Numbered from the stretch's first letter, positions 34,314-45,475 are shown. The stretch: 64,000 nt of DNA from Margaritispora aquatica (GCA_007644065.1 VJWN01000004.1:1984001-2048000); one strand, 5' to 3'. Notes: generated from the letters alone by a model not told the origin. Program-made: numbers and translations.

Positions 34314-36188
34314 ATGGGGAGCTGCTTTTCTCAACCAGAGCAACCAAAGCCACCAAAGCTTACGAACGCGCAAAAGGCTCAAATTGCTCAAAATGTGGTC
34401 ATCCCAGATGCAACGTGGGAAGTCGATGAGACTTGGGCAGCTGAGACAGAGGTGTTTCGTCAATCAGCAATCGAAGCTGGTGGCGATATCTCGAACACAT
34501 TCCAAAGCACCATGTTCAAGCGTGCCGCTGATTGGCTCAACAAGTTTGTTTATCCTATTTCAAAAACCAAAATGCTATGAATTTATGACCAGCAACAGAG
34601 TTTTGAACTGACGTTTTCTAGAAAATACCCAGAATGCGCGAGGGTAGGCTCAGCTGAAGTTATGGGCGAACAGAAATTCATGACTACATATGGTTGTTGT
34701 CGGTACCCTACGGACTCAATTCTCACATTGGACGATGACTTCACTGGTGTTATTTACGCCTTCTCTATCGTCGTGGCCGTTCCAATTGAGGGGGACAAAG
34801 AATGGCCAAAGCCCGGCGAATGGCTCGACAGCCCGGATATCCAAGGCGCGAAGCAAGCAGCACTGAGATTACTTGCCGTGATGGCTGCAACGAGCGAGGC
34901 AAACACCAAGCACGTTGATCTTCGTATCTTCATTGGTGCTGATCTGGTGACTTGCAAATTCAATCCCACCAACAAGCAACCGACAATGACGAAGCTCGCT
35001 TCCGGGCAAAGCAAAAATTTAATAGCTTCAACCAAGAGCTTGAATCGTCAAGCCCGAGCCGCGCCTGATCAGTGGCGAGGAATGTTTCGCTCTACGATGT
35101 TCATGGCTTCCTTGAACATCTTCTTTAAAAACTACCCTGGTTGCACAGTTTGGGATGAGGGCGAGATGCCTTTTAAAGTTGGTGAGGAACTGTATCCTCA
35201 TCCTACTAGGCTGCTGATCGCTCGGCGTTTCGAGGATATGTCTCCAGATGTCGAAGCGACTCACTTTAGGGTAATTGGTCCCATGAGCAGCGAGACAGAC
35301 CCAAAATGGGTGCTACTTAGGAACACAAATCCGGAGAAGGAACCTGGCGGGATTTTAGCCATCTCATTGCTTGTACTGGTTCCAGAAAATGACCCTTGGC
35401 CTCTGTTTGGAACTTATGCAAAAAGTCCAGCTATGCTGGCAGCTGCGAACGCTCTCGCCGGTATGGTCCAGAGGTGGAATATGGCAGGCAAGCTGCAGCG
35501 ATGTCTCTTTGAAGTTCACATGGGCGTTGACATAATCCGGTATAAGTTCGTAGGCGAGAAATTTGAGGCGGTCGCTCCACCACAGGACACGATTGCTAAG
35601 TCTGCGAAGCAGTACGACGACCTCAACGCTTTCTACATCAAACTTGATGAGCAGAAGAAACACGAGCTTTTCGATTCAGAGAGCCAATTCCAAGCAATCA
35701 AGCGTGAGATCCTCGAAAGGAATGCCCAGGACCCAGAACGATATAATGCGATGCTACCAATGATTGCATTGGGATCCGCAACCACATTTCTTGAGATGAA
35801 CTTCCCAGGCTGTGAGGTCTCAGATGAGGGAGAATTTCCTGCTACTGTAAATGGCCAAATCATACGCATCTCCGGGACTCGACTTGTAGTAGCCAAGGAG
35901 AAGGGCAAGGAGAAGCATAATGTGATTGCTGCTATGTACTGCGTTCCTTCACCGGATGGAACAGGTTTTCCGGTGCCTGGCAAGAGTTGGCTGAATACGA
36001 AGGAAATGAAAGCTGCAGATGACATGTTGTTGAGCGTGTTGAAGAAGTGGTATACGGAGAGCAAGATTGCGGATGATTGTATGGCACAGGTAATGATGGG
36101 TATGGATGCAACGATATATAAGTTTGTTGATGGAGTGAAATTTGAGGACTACAGCGATGAGAGGATGGCACAGTTGAAGTGGGGTTGA
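34314..36188 (+). CDS. Predicted acylated protein with three repeated domains
   Basis: Not recognised as any named family. Exons 34314-34543 and 34622-36188 give 598 aa. It starts MGSCFSQPEQPK: Gly2 with Ser6 fits the N-myristoylation consensus and Cys4 is a typical S-acylation site, so membrane attachment is predicted. The rest is three diverged copies of one unit. Each unit opens with a helix and a YP/FP-C motif (LNKKYPECARV at about 76; FKNYPGCTVWDEGEM at about 246; EMNFPGCEVSDEGEF at about 470). It passes a hydrophobic strand followed by a W/P-rich loop (AVPIEGDKEWPKPGEW; LVPENDPWPLFGTY; VPSPDGTGFPVPGKSW) and ends with a helix and a strand (FIGADLVTCKF; VHMGVDIIRYKF; VMMGMDATIYKF). The intron sits inside the first copy. 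There are no transmembrane segments and no known catalytic motif. The exon join was chosen because it restores the repeat. Confidence 0.82.
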
Positions 36189-36495
36189 GTTAGAAATATA
36201 GATACTATGGACGCATGCTTTGGGAAGATTGACTTGGCCATCAACGAGCTTAAGGATTGGTTCATTAGGTTAGTTCGTGTTTATAAACCAAATATAATGT
36301 AATCTTGTTGCTTCCAGCGCTTGGAGTTTGAACTGACATCTGACATCTGACATAAGTATGAACATGTGGATATAATGCCAAGATCCACCTGACGCAATTA
36401 CCGAGGTAATTTCAAGCAAGCAAAAGGAAGAAAAATCCCTTAGATTTAGGTGTTCGCTACTACTCAACTACTGCTTTCGTTTGCCTATAATCGAA

Positions 36496-37303
36496 ATGGT
36501 TCTAACTACTAAGTCGATATACTTGATTTTGTACAACAGCACTTTCACTCTATTGTGGCTCACTCTGTTCGTTCGAATTGTGTCACTTGACCCACTATCA
36601 TCCTACGACAAGACTTATGGTGTCGTTGGGAACTTCGCAAAATGGATTCAAACTGCAGCTCTTCTTGAAGTTGTGCACGCTGCAATTGGTGAGTCCGACT
36701 TAGCTCCTAGTGGCCAACTTTTCTCATCCACCTTGAGAAGTCACGTGTCGAATGACTGCAATGAAAATTCGGGTCCAACCCTTAGTGAGAATGACCGCAT
36801 AACCACAGGCTAACGTCTTTTCGTAATCAATAGGCCTAGTGCGAGCACCTCTAGTTCCCACATTCATCCAAACCGTGGCGAAAAACCTCGTACTATGGAC
36901 CATCGTGCGCCCATTTCCAATCATAGCCAACTCACCAGCCTACACCATTCTCCTCCTCATGTGGAGCACAGGCGAAGTGATCAGATATGGGTACTTCACT
37001 CTGATGTTATCGGGACATATCACTAAGCTCGTCATATGGCTGAGATACAGTGCTTTTGTCTTGATCTATCCGATTGGGATAAGTGCTGAGATGTGGTTGG
37101 TTTACCGAGCTTTGGGGGAGTCGGATTCTGTGTGGTTGAGTGCCATTATGTGGGGTGAACTTGGCCTTTACTTCCCTGGTAAGTCTTTTTTAGGGTCTGT
37201 GTTTATTTTGTATTGCGAGGCTAATGCTGCGTTAGGTACTTACTTCTTATACTCGTATATGTTGAAGCAGAGAAGTAAGACATTGAGATCAAAAGATGCT
37301 TGA
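36496..37303 (+). CDS. 3-hydroxyacyl-CoA dehydratase-like protein (HACD/PHS1)
   Basis: Endoplasmic reticulum multi-pass enzyme of the PTPLA/HACD family, third step of very-long-chain fatty acid elongation. Exons 36496-36688, 36834-37178 and 37236-37303 give 201 aa, near the family's usual 200-250. Motifs: LVRAPLVPTFIQ after the first intron, the EVIRYGY stretch, and LIYPIGISAEMW, in which Tyr143 and Glu150 have the seven-residue spacing of the catalytic pair in Phs1. About six hydrophobic segments are seen. The short basic tail (KQRSKTLRSKDA) lacks a clear dilysine signal. It may be a second, diverged paralogue, since filamentous fungi usually have a separate essential PHS1. Confidence 0.9.
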
Positions 37304-37809
37304 CGGGTTGGACAGGTTGGGAAATTTGTAACGCAAACCCTAGGAGATAGGAATAATTCTCATAATGCTGTCTGGGCGGTTGGTACGAATTCTGAAGATG
37401 ATATAAAACGCAGGTAGCTCGAAGACCAAGACATTTAGAAACTCTATGCGTCGACACTGTCTCCACTCAATAGCAACCATTTGAAGCCTGGGATATGGCT
37501 TGTGTTCTGTATTTTATACTTTGTACTATAAAAGGATTTGAAACTTTTTGGTTGAGCTACAAAAGAAACGGACTTACTTTCATTGGGAGTTTTTTTTTTC
37601 TTAGAAAAATAAAAATAAAAGTAGTTATAGACGCAACCCCTTAGGACTCAAATAATCATAGCTAGTGAGTTACTCGTGGCTAATGATGAAAGTTACGCTC
37701 ATCCAATAGATACACCCCTCAAATACGTGTGACATAGTGTAATCCATTATAAATCTATATCTTTTTTCCGTTTTAACCTCAACATCTATCACCCCCAAAA
37801 ACGCCGCTT
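37304..37809. other. Convergent 3' flank
   Basis: Holds the 3' ends of the HACD-like gene (+) and the UDP-glucose dehydrogenase gene (-). A poly-T tract at about 37589-37600 is the only notable feature. Confidence 0.6.
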
Positions 37810-40037
37810 TCACAAATCAAAGCCTTTACCAATTGAACGCACCCGGAAACCGAGTTTCTCCAGTTGACGGCCATCGACGATATTCCGGCCATCGAATACC
37901 CACTTGGGCTCGCGCATTAGAGTAGCAACCTCTTCCCAGTCTACAGCCTCTCCATCCTTCATTCCAGACTGCTTTACTCGGCAGTCGGCGCAATTGGACG
38001 GGCATTTGGTTTCAGCAATGAACCGGTTAAGAGGATCCTCGTTTGCCTCGTCACGCTCCCGAGTGACAAGCTTCTCGAGCTGCAGGATATCTATCTCGGA
38101 TAGCTTGTTTTTGAAGAACCAGTCGACATTGTCGGAGACTTTTGAGTATTCTGCGGACTGCGCTGTCCCGTTGGCTTTGCACTTGGTGGTAGCCACTGTT
38201 GGATAGCGAAAGTGGTTCCACTGCGTTAAGATACACACTGCATTCGCGCTGTCGACAGTTTCCCTCCAATGCTCCCGTACCTTGATGCGCTGCACCTGGA
38301 GGTCACTGAGGCCAATCTTACGGATCTCCTCCTCAATGCCTGCGACTGAGCAGCCCGGGTCAAAGATCGATATTTCTTCCGGCATCTCAGCAGCGAGTTC
38401 GGCAATAAAGTGCACCGCGACACTGTTGCGAGTGTCGTTTGTGTTTTCTTTGAATGCGAAGCCAAGCACGGCAATCTTTTTCCCCCTAAGTGAGCCGTTG
38501 AGGGCGCACACAACCTTCCTACCGAACCTTTGCCTCTGGTACTTGTTGATGTCGAGCACTCCCATCCAGTAGTCGGCAACCTCGCTCAAATGTAGTGACC
38601 GTGCCATGTACGACAGGTTTAGGATATCCTTTTCAAAGCATGAGCCGCCAAAACCTACGCCTGCATGCAAGAAGCGAGATCCAAGCCGAGAATCTGCTCC
38701 AAGACCAAGACTAAGTTCTTTGACATCAGCACCCAGCTCCTCGCACAAAGCTGAGACGGCATTGATGCTCGAGATTCGTTGCGCAAGCATAGCGTTCGCC
38801 ACCAGCTTTGCAAGTTCTGAGGACCAGGTGTTGATAGTCAGGATGCGGGATGGAGGGACCCAGGCAGCATATATACCCTTCAGTGTTTCAGTTGCCTTCG
38901 CTCCCTCGGGGGTAGTAGCACTGCCGATGAGAATGCGATCCGGATACATAAGGTTATCAACAGCACAACCTTCTGCGAGGAATTCTGGGTTGTTGAGAAT
39001 CTCAAACCGAGCGTCGGGACGGTGGAATTCAAGCTATTTACGAGAGGTGAGCGTTAGCATAAGTCATAAGCTTTAAGTTTTATTTCTTATCTTTTTAAGG
39101 ATATCCAAGCGTGGGACCATATAGGCAGGAGAGGATACAACACAACCAAGTCTTTTGGATACATTTTTGTGCATGATAATTCCGGACAATAGAATAGAAG
39201 CAAGCATCAAGATAGAAAAATGGCAACATGGGACGGAATACAAAGAATTGCAGGGCTTACAATACGTCGAATCATGTGCGCAGTACCGCAAGGAACGGTG
39301 CTCTTCTCCACGATGATAGCCCCATCCTTCGCATTCTTGGCAATAGTACTTGCAGCACTCTCAAGTATGCTTAGATCTGCGGTTGCCCCTGCGCCCACAC
39401 CATAGAGCTTGGTGGGAGTATTGACGCAGATGAATACAATATCGGCCTCGGCAATCGACTCCGTGATCTTCGTTGAAAAGGTTAGGTTAGGCGTTCTTTG
39501 GAGAATTTCGACGGTACCGAGACCAAGTAAGTCGATAGTTGATGATCTGGTGCCATCTCGGGCGATTCTCACAATCTTTGGTAGACCAAGTTCATGGATT
39601 GGAAGATGGGCAGAGTTCCATGTTGAGATCCTGTCTTGGTTCAGGTCGACCACGTTGACCATGATCTGAGGGTTATGGTATGCGACGAGAGCGGCAGTTG
39701 GACCACCTATGGAAGAAGAGTAAGCATCTGAAGCATATTTCGTAAATCAACTCTTTACGCATGTCAGTGTCTTAAAACAGGAAGATTACATACCTACGAA
39801 TCCGGCCCCAAGAAAACAGACATTGTTGACCTTGGGGTAGCTCGGCTCGACATTTGCGACTGAAGACTGGATGTTGGGCGTGGCGAAGAAATAGTTGTCC
39901 GCGTTGCTCGTTGAACTGTGAGGGTAGGATGTAGGAGGGGATTTGTCAGGGCTCTCGCGTAACCAACCGGACAAACTTAGGTCAAATATGAGCTCGTTAG
40001 TCGAAGAGATGCTAGAAGTTGGGGTAGAAGTCGACAT
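37810..40037 (-). CDS. ugd1: UDP-glucose 6-dehydrogenase
   Basis: Converts UDP-glucose to UDP-glucuronic acid with two NAD+, supplying uronic acid or xylose donors for cell-surface glycans. Exons 40037-39794, 39706-39261 and 39033-37810 give 637 aa, somewhat long because of a disordered N-terminus of about 70 residues and a C-terminal insert with KCPSNCADCRVKQ. The NAD-binding glycine motif is FLGAGFVGGPTAA, split by intron 1. The active-site Cys is about residue 362 in GVGFGGSCFEKD. Also visible are VNTPTK, EKSTVPCGTA and the C-terminal domain with VLGFAFKENTNDTRNS. It shares a 1.24-kb divergent region with the GH16 gene and lies close to a GT2 polysaccharide synthase. Whether it is the only copy in the genome is not known. 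Confidence 0.95.
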
Positions 40038-41278
40038 GTTGTCAATTGGAAATCAGGTACCGAGGGAGCGATGGACTAATCTCTATGCACCGAGTAAAGT
40101 AAGTAGATGGTAGGACTGCAACGGCAAGAAAATAATGAGTTTCTCAAAGTAGTACTATGCTTTGGATCCGGGTAATAAGGGAAAACTCCACCGGTATAAA
40201 GTCTTGGAATGCTACGTGTTTGAGAAAGGGGGAAGGCTGCGGCTCAAAATCATTGAAATACAACGCAGGACCCCCACCGGCCAATTTGAAACTTACGCTC
40301 AAAAGTAAATTGACTGACAGTCACTGATGACCAAAGAGAATATCTTTCTAGACGCGTACCGCTGTATGGGCCGATAGGGGAGCTTGTTTGCCCTTGAATT
40401 TGAAACTATTCACGTTAAAGAGTCATGAAGGCAATGGCTTGGCAATCAAATCTCACAATAAATTGGTGAGCTTTGATGGACTTTGATGGGCTTTGGTGAG
40501 GCTTAGAATACTCGGCCTCAAACCATATGGAGTTTGTAGATTCAGCTTTCCTGTAATAAGCCTCATCCTGTCTCGATAGAAAGGCGATGAAAATCAAAGA
40601 CAATTGTACATTGGCCTCGTCTGATCAATCTACTCCTAGCTATTCGTTTCTAAAAGCCAGAAATATAATTATCCATGCTTTTTGCGCCGGAGCCTCATTA
40701 CGATAAGAAATTGTTGGTGTTGATTCCACTAATTTTCCCTTTCCTTTGTGCTTTCCACCCTTTCGCGCTTCAAACACTAGTATGATATATGACACCTGCT
40801 ATTCTCAAAGGCGGGAGGTGATACGCTGGATTCCCCGTGGTCAAAAAAGAAAAAGATGCTCTTCCCGCCGAAGAGAGCGATGAGGCGTACAAGACATAGG
40901 ACGAGCCATAGGGCTAACGTTCGACAGCTTGCTTGTTTTAAAACGGTGGCGGGTTCTCCAACCCGACTCAGCCGCATTGTGCTTGTTTTTCGATAAGAAC
41001 CATCTCCAGATGTTTTTAAGCGAGGTATGCTCAATGGAGCAATTACCAAAACAATGCAATGTCCGGACGAGTAGACATAGGTTTTGCAAGCAGGCACGCC
41101 AAGAAGCGCTAGAAGGAAAGAGAAGAGAATGCTCTGATCGGATATGGATATTATTCTGGCCTTCTTCCATGTCCGATGCCTTGCTTCGACTTATTTTCCA
41201 ATAGTCCTGTTTGTTACTACAACGACTCTTCTTGTTGTCCTTCAATTGAGAAGGTCGTAGAAAGGCAATTCCGAATTC
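40038..41278. promoter_or_regulatory. Divergent intergenic region, ugd and GH16 genes
   Basis: About 1.24 kb. Frames on the minus strand (40777-41245) have no recognisable product. On the + strand, 41144-41260 encodes a hydrophobic stretch in the same frame as the GH16 gene (see findings). Paired control of both genes is plausible from the arrangement only. Confidence 0.5.
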
Positions 41279-42253
41279 ATGGCGTCAAAACTTCGATCGC
41301 GAATTCAGGACTGCGACTGCGGCTTTATCGACTCCAACGACCCCACTAAGAGCTTCTTCACGAGCTTCCTCCTTATCAACTTTACCTCCATCACAACCCA
41401 CGACCTCTATAACATTTTTGCTATCTCAACCTACGACATATTCCCACCTAAATCGCCCTACACCAGATCCTTTTCGCGCGACCAGGTGCAGCTCTCCAAC
41501 GCCGGACTCGAACTCACCGTCTCCCCCTCCCCAGATTCAAAAAAGGTGCCCTGTGCCCAAATTTTCACAAAGTCGGCCACTTTGTTCCATGGATCCTATC
41601 ACGCGCGGATAAATGTCAATCATGTGCCTGGGACGGTGACGGGCTTCTTTAGTTACAAAGATGACTCGTCCGAGATCGACATGGAGTACCTCAGCGCCTG
41701 GGACAACTCGACGCTACAGTACAGTGTCAAGCCACAGATTTACCTCGCCAACGGCAGTCCGTCCAGCAGTACCCGCCAGTTAGGCACCTGGAATAACAAA
41801 TCTGTCTCGTTCGATAAAGGTTTCCACGAGTGGTCCTTCGTCTGGCTGCCTGACATTGTCCACTATGGTCTCGATGCCGACTGGTCCAAGTCCATCACCA
41901 CCAATGTGCCTACAGCGCCTGGTCGTATATCTTTGAACCAGTGGTCTGACGGTGACCCGACTTTCTCCGCCGGCCCCCCAACGCAGAACAGTACCGTAAC
42001 CATCTCTTTCCTCCAGGCCGTGTATAATGACACCAATGCCAGGCCGCTCACGTGTATAAACTCAACCACGGTGTGTACCATTACGAACGGAGTTCTTCAA
42101 GGTGGCAACGCCTCCATTGGATATGGCAACTACAGCACGACACCCCCATCATGGATTGTTGTAAATTCTGCCCATTCCATCAGTCCAGCTGTACCTAGCT
42201 GGCTCCTGATGCTGGCAATTTTCTCTTGGTTCGGTTGCCGGCGTTCTTTGTAG
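41279..42253 (+). CDS. GH16-family glucanase/transglycosylase-like protein
   Basis: Glycoside hydrolase family 16 (concanavalin A-like fold), probably acting on beta-glucan or chitin-glucan of the cell wall. Intronless, 324 aa. The catalytic signature E-x-D-x-E is present in SSEIDMEYLSAWD, residues about 131-135. The start region DCDCGFIDSNDPTKSFFTSF is typical of fungal members just after a signal peptide. The C-terminus, PSWLLMLAIFSWFGCRRSL, is hydrophobic like a GPI-anchor signal, with Ser/Asn-rich sequence before it. Several NxS/T sites are visible. The odd point is the missing signal peptide at this ATG: upstream in frame lies a hydrophobic segment behind a TAG stop, so the true 5' end may be different. 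The neighbours make UDP-glucuronate and polymerise sugars, which fits a wall or capsule role. Confidence 0.8.
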   Translation: MASKLRSRIQDCDCGFIDSNDPTKSFFTSFLLINFTSITTHDLYNIFAISTYDIFPPKSPYTRSFSRDQVQLSNAGLELTVSPSPDSKKVPCAQIFTKSATLFHGSYHARINVNHVPGTVTGFFSYKDDSSEIDMEYLSAWDNSTLQYSVKPQIYLANGSPSSSTRQLGTWNNKSVSFDKGFHEWSFVWLPDIVHYGLDADWSKSITTNVPTAPGRISLNQWSDGDPTFSAGPPTQNSTVTISFLQAVYNDTNARPLTCINSTTVCTITNGVLQGGNASIGYGNYSTTPPSWIVVNSAHSISPAVPSWLLMLAIFSWFGCRRSL

Positions 42254-43348
42254 CTCTCTCTTGATTCATTGGGCGGCGTTCTCTGTAGTACTCGGTTTTT
42301 GTATAAAATGTATATAACGTAACACGAATGGAGAATCCTCAAGAATGACCTTGCTGAACCTGTACATGTTTCTCTTTGGACCATGGAATATTAGCAATAA
42401 CCGATTTGGGACTAGTATTCGAGTTAGTGACTATATCGGGTCCATCTGAGTTCAGTATACCACGAGATGATCGCCACTGCGAGCTTTGTAGATACCGCTT
42501 CATAGCAGCGACATACAAATTTTCTCAGAGCTAGTGAAAGAAGATATATTGGGTTTCAGGCGAGTGAATCTCAGCTCGAGCTGTGAAGCCCAAAGTGACC
42601 GTGCATCCAATACTTTGACGACAGTCTGGCATCTCTCAGTTGAGTTCCCCGAGACTTCGATCGCCCGTGAAGTAGTGGGAAAGTAAAACCCAAGATACCC
42701 AGACGGTTGTACGTCAGATCTCCGGGGACCTCAATCAACTACCAAGTACGGGCAAGTTGCACGAGTGATACCTAGGCCAATGTCAACTGTGGTTGCGAGG
42801 CGTTTTCTTAATATTACGCGGTAGCGTATTGGTGAAGGCTTACAAGGGGGACGTCTTTCATCTGAACTTCTTTTTCATCTCTTTCTTGTTAGGATTGCTT
42901 TTTGTCTTCGCTGTATGCTACTTGTCGAGATAGGAAATCTCAGCGCCATAGATCTACTCATTTCGACCAATTTGTAATGTTTTTACCTAGGTAGAAACCT
43001 GTCTGTCCCCCACACGCGGCTCTCTAGAGCGATCAGCACCGCAATAGTTCATAAGATTGAAATGGCTTTGAGCAAAGGCACTTCTGGAAATTAGGAGCAA
43101 CGTGATAAATTAGGGGAGGACGTGGAGACTATAGCTGACCGCATATTACTTAACTTATAAGCGGCGTGCCGCCCAAGAAGTTTAGCTCCGTACACCTTTT
43201 AACCCATATTCACTCGTTCAAGTGGGCTCAAGGCCATCTTTCCTTTACAGCTCCACGTTCACTCATCCATAGGGATCTCAGCCAGTCTTTTTTCCCTAAT
43301 TCTATTAATCGAGATTCCCTCGTTGACAAGGAACTAATCCAAGATCTG
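42254..43348. other. Intergenic region upstream of GT2 gene
   Basis: Probably GH16 3' flank and GT2 promoter plus leader. The GT2 frame is open back to 43166 without an ATG, so part is likely 5' UTR. A TTACCTAGGTAG palindromic word sits at 42983-42994. No gene supported. Confidence 0.5.
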
Positions 43349-45475
43349 ATGGCACTAAATGCACCCCAAGCAGGTGTACAGATACCGGCAGGCCTTGGGT
43401 CGTTGGAGATTGACGTCCTACAGGACTCAGACCCATTCGCAGCTCCTTCCCACGGCATCAAGGAACCCTCTTTTGACTCGGCTGCAATCTTCGACACACC
43501 ACAGCGAAAGCCTTTGAAGATCAACCCCTTCAAGGCCACTTTCAATGTTGTCGTGGGTTTTGGTCTCATCGGCGCACTTATTGCAGGCTATATCATTGGT
43601 CTCAGGATCTTCAATCTCACCATCACTTCTATCGGCCTGTACGGGATGATTCTTATTATCGATTACCTCATTCAGCTCTGCTGCGCCATTCTCAATCGCT
43701 TCAGTGTCAACCGAATTACCAATAAGCGGGCGAAGGAGAACGCTCAAGCGGCAGGCGACAGCGAAAAGGGCACGAAAAGTACATCCGCCCTGCTTAATCC
43801 TGATAGCGAGGTCTCGATTGCCGTTGTCGGTTACCGCGAGGATGAGAAAGCGTGGCGGCAATGTCTCCGTAGTTTGCAGACACAGAAGCTCCGTCCTAAG
43901 TGTATTATCGGAGTTATTGACGGTAATGAGGAGCCAGATCTAAGTATGGCAAACGCCTTCGTCAGCGAGTTTCAGTCATACAATGCACCGCTCATCCATC
44001 TGCCCCTCTTGCTCTCAGAGTTGCACCGCGAGACATATTTCGCCAATATACCGAAGGACACGCGGTTTTTTCTGACCAAATTTTGGCACTGGCTCGTTGG
44101 TTGCGATCGCCCTGGACACATCCCGGCATTGGCTCTGGCCAGACAGGCGGTGGTTACACAGGTGCTCGAATGGGACGACAATTGGAATATCAGCAGCCTC
44201 GACGCTGTTTGCTTTAGTCAACCACACGGACACAAACGCACCGCCATGTTCACAGCCTTTGCCATGAGTATGTACGCCCTTCGCACACGCGACGCCGTCT
44301 TCACGACCGATTCGGACACTATCATCCAGAACAACGGTCTGGATGAGATGCTGACGCTGCTCCGCTCCTCGCCAGATATCGGCGGCGTCACAGCAGATGT
44401 CAAGATATGGAACCGCGCCGAGTCTTTCCTTGCCCGCTTGTGCGCGGCACGGTACTGGCTCGCCTTCAACATTGAACGAGCATGTCAATCGATGTGGGGC
44501 TGTGTCGGCTGCCTCTCCGGTCCGATGAGTATGTACCGCACCTCAGATCTCGAGACGATTTTTGGGCCTTGGAATCTACAGACATTCGGCGGCAAGGCGA
44601 CGACGTTTGGCGACGACCGCCACTTGACCAACCAGCTGTTGGCTCACGGCCTCAGAACGCGCTATACCCACCGTACATGGTGCGACAGCGAGTCTCCGAC
44701 CTCCTTCGTACGTTGGGCTGTGCAGCAGACGAGGTGGAGCAAGTCTTTCTTCCGAGAGTCGTTTTGGTTCCCAGCCAGCTTTGCCTACCAGGCTCCCTGG
44801 ATGCTTGTCGAGACGTGTATACAAGCATTGTACCCATTCATTCTGATCGCCACTGTTTTCCACCTTCTCTTTGACCCCTTGAACAGCGGTAACTGGCATG
44901 TTGTCACCTGGCTTGCCACTATATTCGTTGTTGCATTTGTAAAGTCTTTTGTGGCCATGATCATTAGCAGAGACCCGTGGATGCTTCTCTTCAGCTGTTA
45001 TGGTTTCCTCTACTTCTTCGGCCTGCTGCCCTCCAAGGTTTGGGCGCTATTCACCATGAACCAGACTGGCTGGGGAACTTCGGCGCGCTCCTCGTCCGAA
45101 CGCAAGATCGGACAGTCTTTTTTGCAACGCTCATTCCAGGTCGGCTATCTAGTCTTCTGGTACCTGGCCGTTTGCTTCGGTGTGGGCTTTTTTGTCCGTA
45201 AAATCTTCGGCAACCCTCTTTTATTTCTCATCGGTGCCTTCGCGCTCATTCCGGCAGTCTTCCTCTATCTAGGGAATTCGATGGCGGCGAAAGTTAGTAG
45301 TTTGTTCAGGAGCAAGGAGCCTGAATCTAAAAACTCGACTGACTTCCAAGTCGATGAGTCGGTGCTTCCTACGAAGCCTTTACCGGTCCTGGAGTATCCA
45401 GAGAAACCACTGTCTCCTTCATTGACAAGAGGGAATGAAGGCAGTGCAACCATATCAACGAGGAATCAGAGATAA
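43349..45475 (+). CDS. Hyaluronan-synthase/CPS1-like GT2 polysaccharide synthase
   Basis: Processive family 2 glycosyltransferase of the plasma membrane, related to hyaluronan synthases, Cryptococcus CPS1 and the type 2 glycosyltransferases needed for hyphal growth in plant pathogens. Intronless, 708 aa from the first in-frame ATG; the longer frame begins without ATG. Two N-terminal membrane segments (about 60-115) precede the catalytic domain. Motifs: VAVVGYRED at the fold start, the DSD metal site at about 321-323 (FTTDSDTIIQ), GDDRHLT at about 421 and the product-channel motif QQTRW at about 459-463. Five or so C-terminal membrane segments follow, then a polar tail. All catalytic motifs are intact. 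UDP-glucuronate from the adjacent dehydrogenase could be one substrate, but sugar specificity cannot be read from sequence. Confidence 0.93.
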   Translation: MALNAPQAGVQIPAGLGSLEIDVLQDSDPFAAPSHGIKEPSFDSAAIFDTPQRKPLKINPFKATFNVVVGFGLIGALIAGYIIGLRIFNLTITSIGLYGMILIIDYLIQLCCAILNRFSVNRITNKRAKENAQAAGDSEKGTKSTSALLNPDSEVSIAVVGYREDEKAWRQCLRSLQTQKLRPKCIIGVIDGNEEPDLSMANAFVSEFQSYNAPLIHLPLLLSELHRETYFANIPKDTRFFLTKFWHWLVGCDRPGHIPALALARQAVVTQVLEWDDNWNISSLDAVCFSQPHGHKRTAMFTAFAMSMYALRTRDAVFTTDSDTIIQNNGLDEMLTLLRSSPDIGGVTADVKIWNRAESFLARLCAARYWLAFNIERACQSMWGCVGCLSGPMSMYRTSDLETIFGPWNLQTFGGKATTFGDDRHLTNQLLAHGLRTRYTHRTWCDSESPTSFVRWAVQQTRWSKSFFRESFWFPASFAYQAPWMLVETCIQALYPFILIATVFHLLFDPLNSGNWHVVTWLATIFVVAFVKSFVAMIISRDPWMLLFSCYGFLYFFGLLPSKVWALFTMNQTGWGTSARSSSERKIGQSFLQRSFQVGYLVFWYLAVCFGVGFFVRKIFGNPLLFLIGAFALIPAVFLYLGNSMAAKVSSLFRSKEPESKNSTDFQVDESVLPTKPLPVLEYPEKPLSPSLTRGNEGSATISTRNQR

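Noticed and set aside
40777..41245. Overlapping minus-strand frames of 106 and 134 codons between ugd and GH16
   Set aside because: They lie in a divergent promoter region, show no domain and have ordinary composition.
43166..43348. N-terminal extension of the GT2 frame
   Set aside because: The extension begins at GTG without any ATG before 43349; treated as leader.
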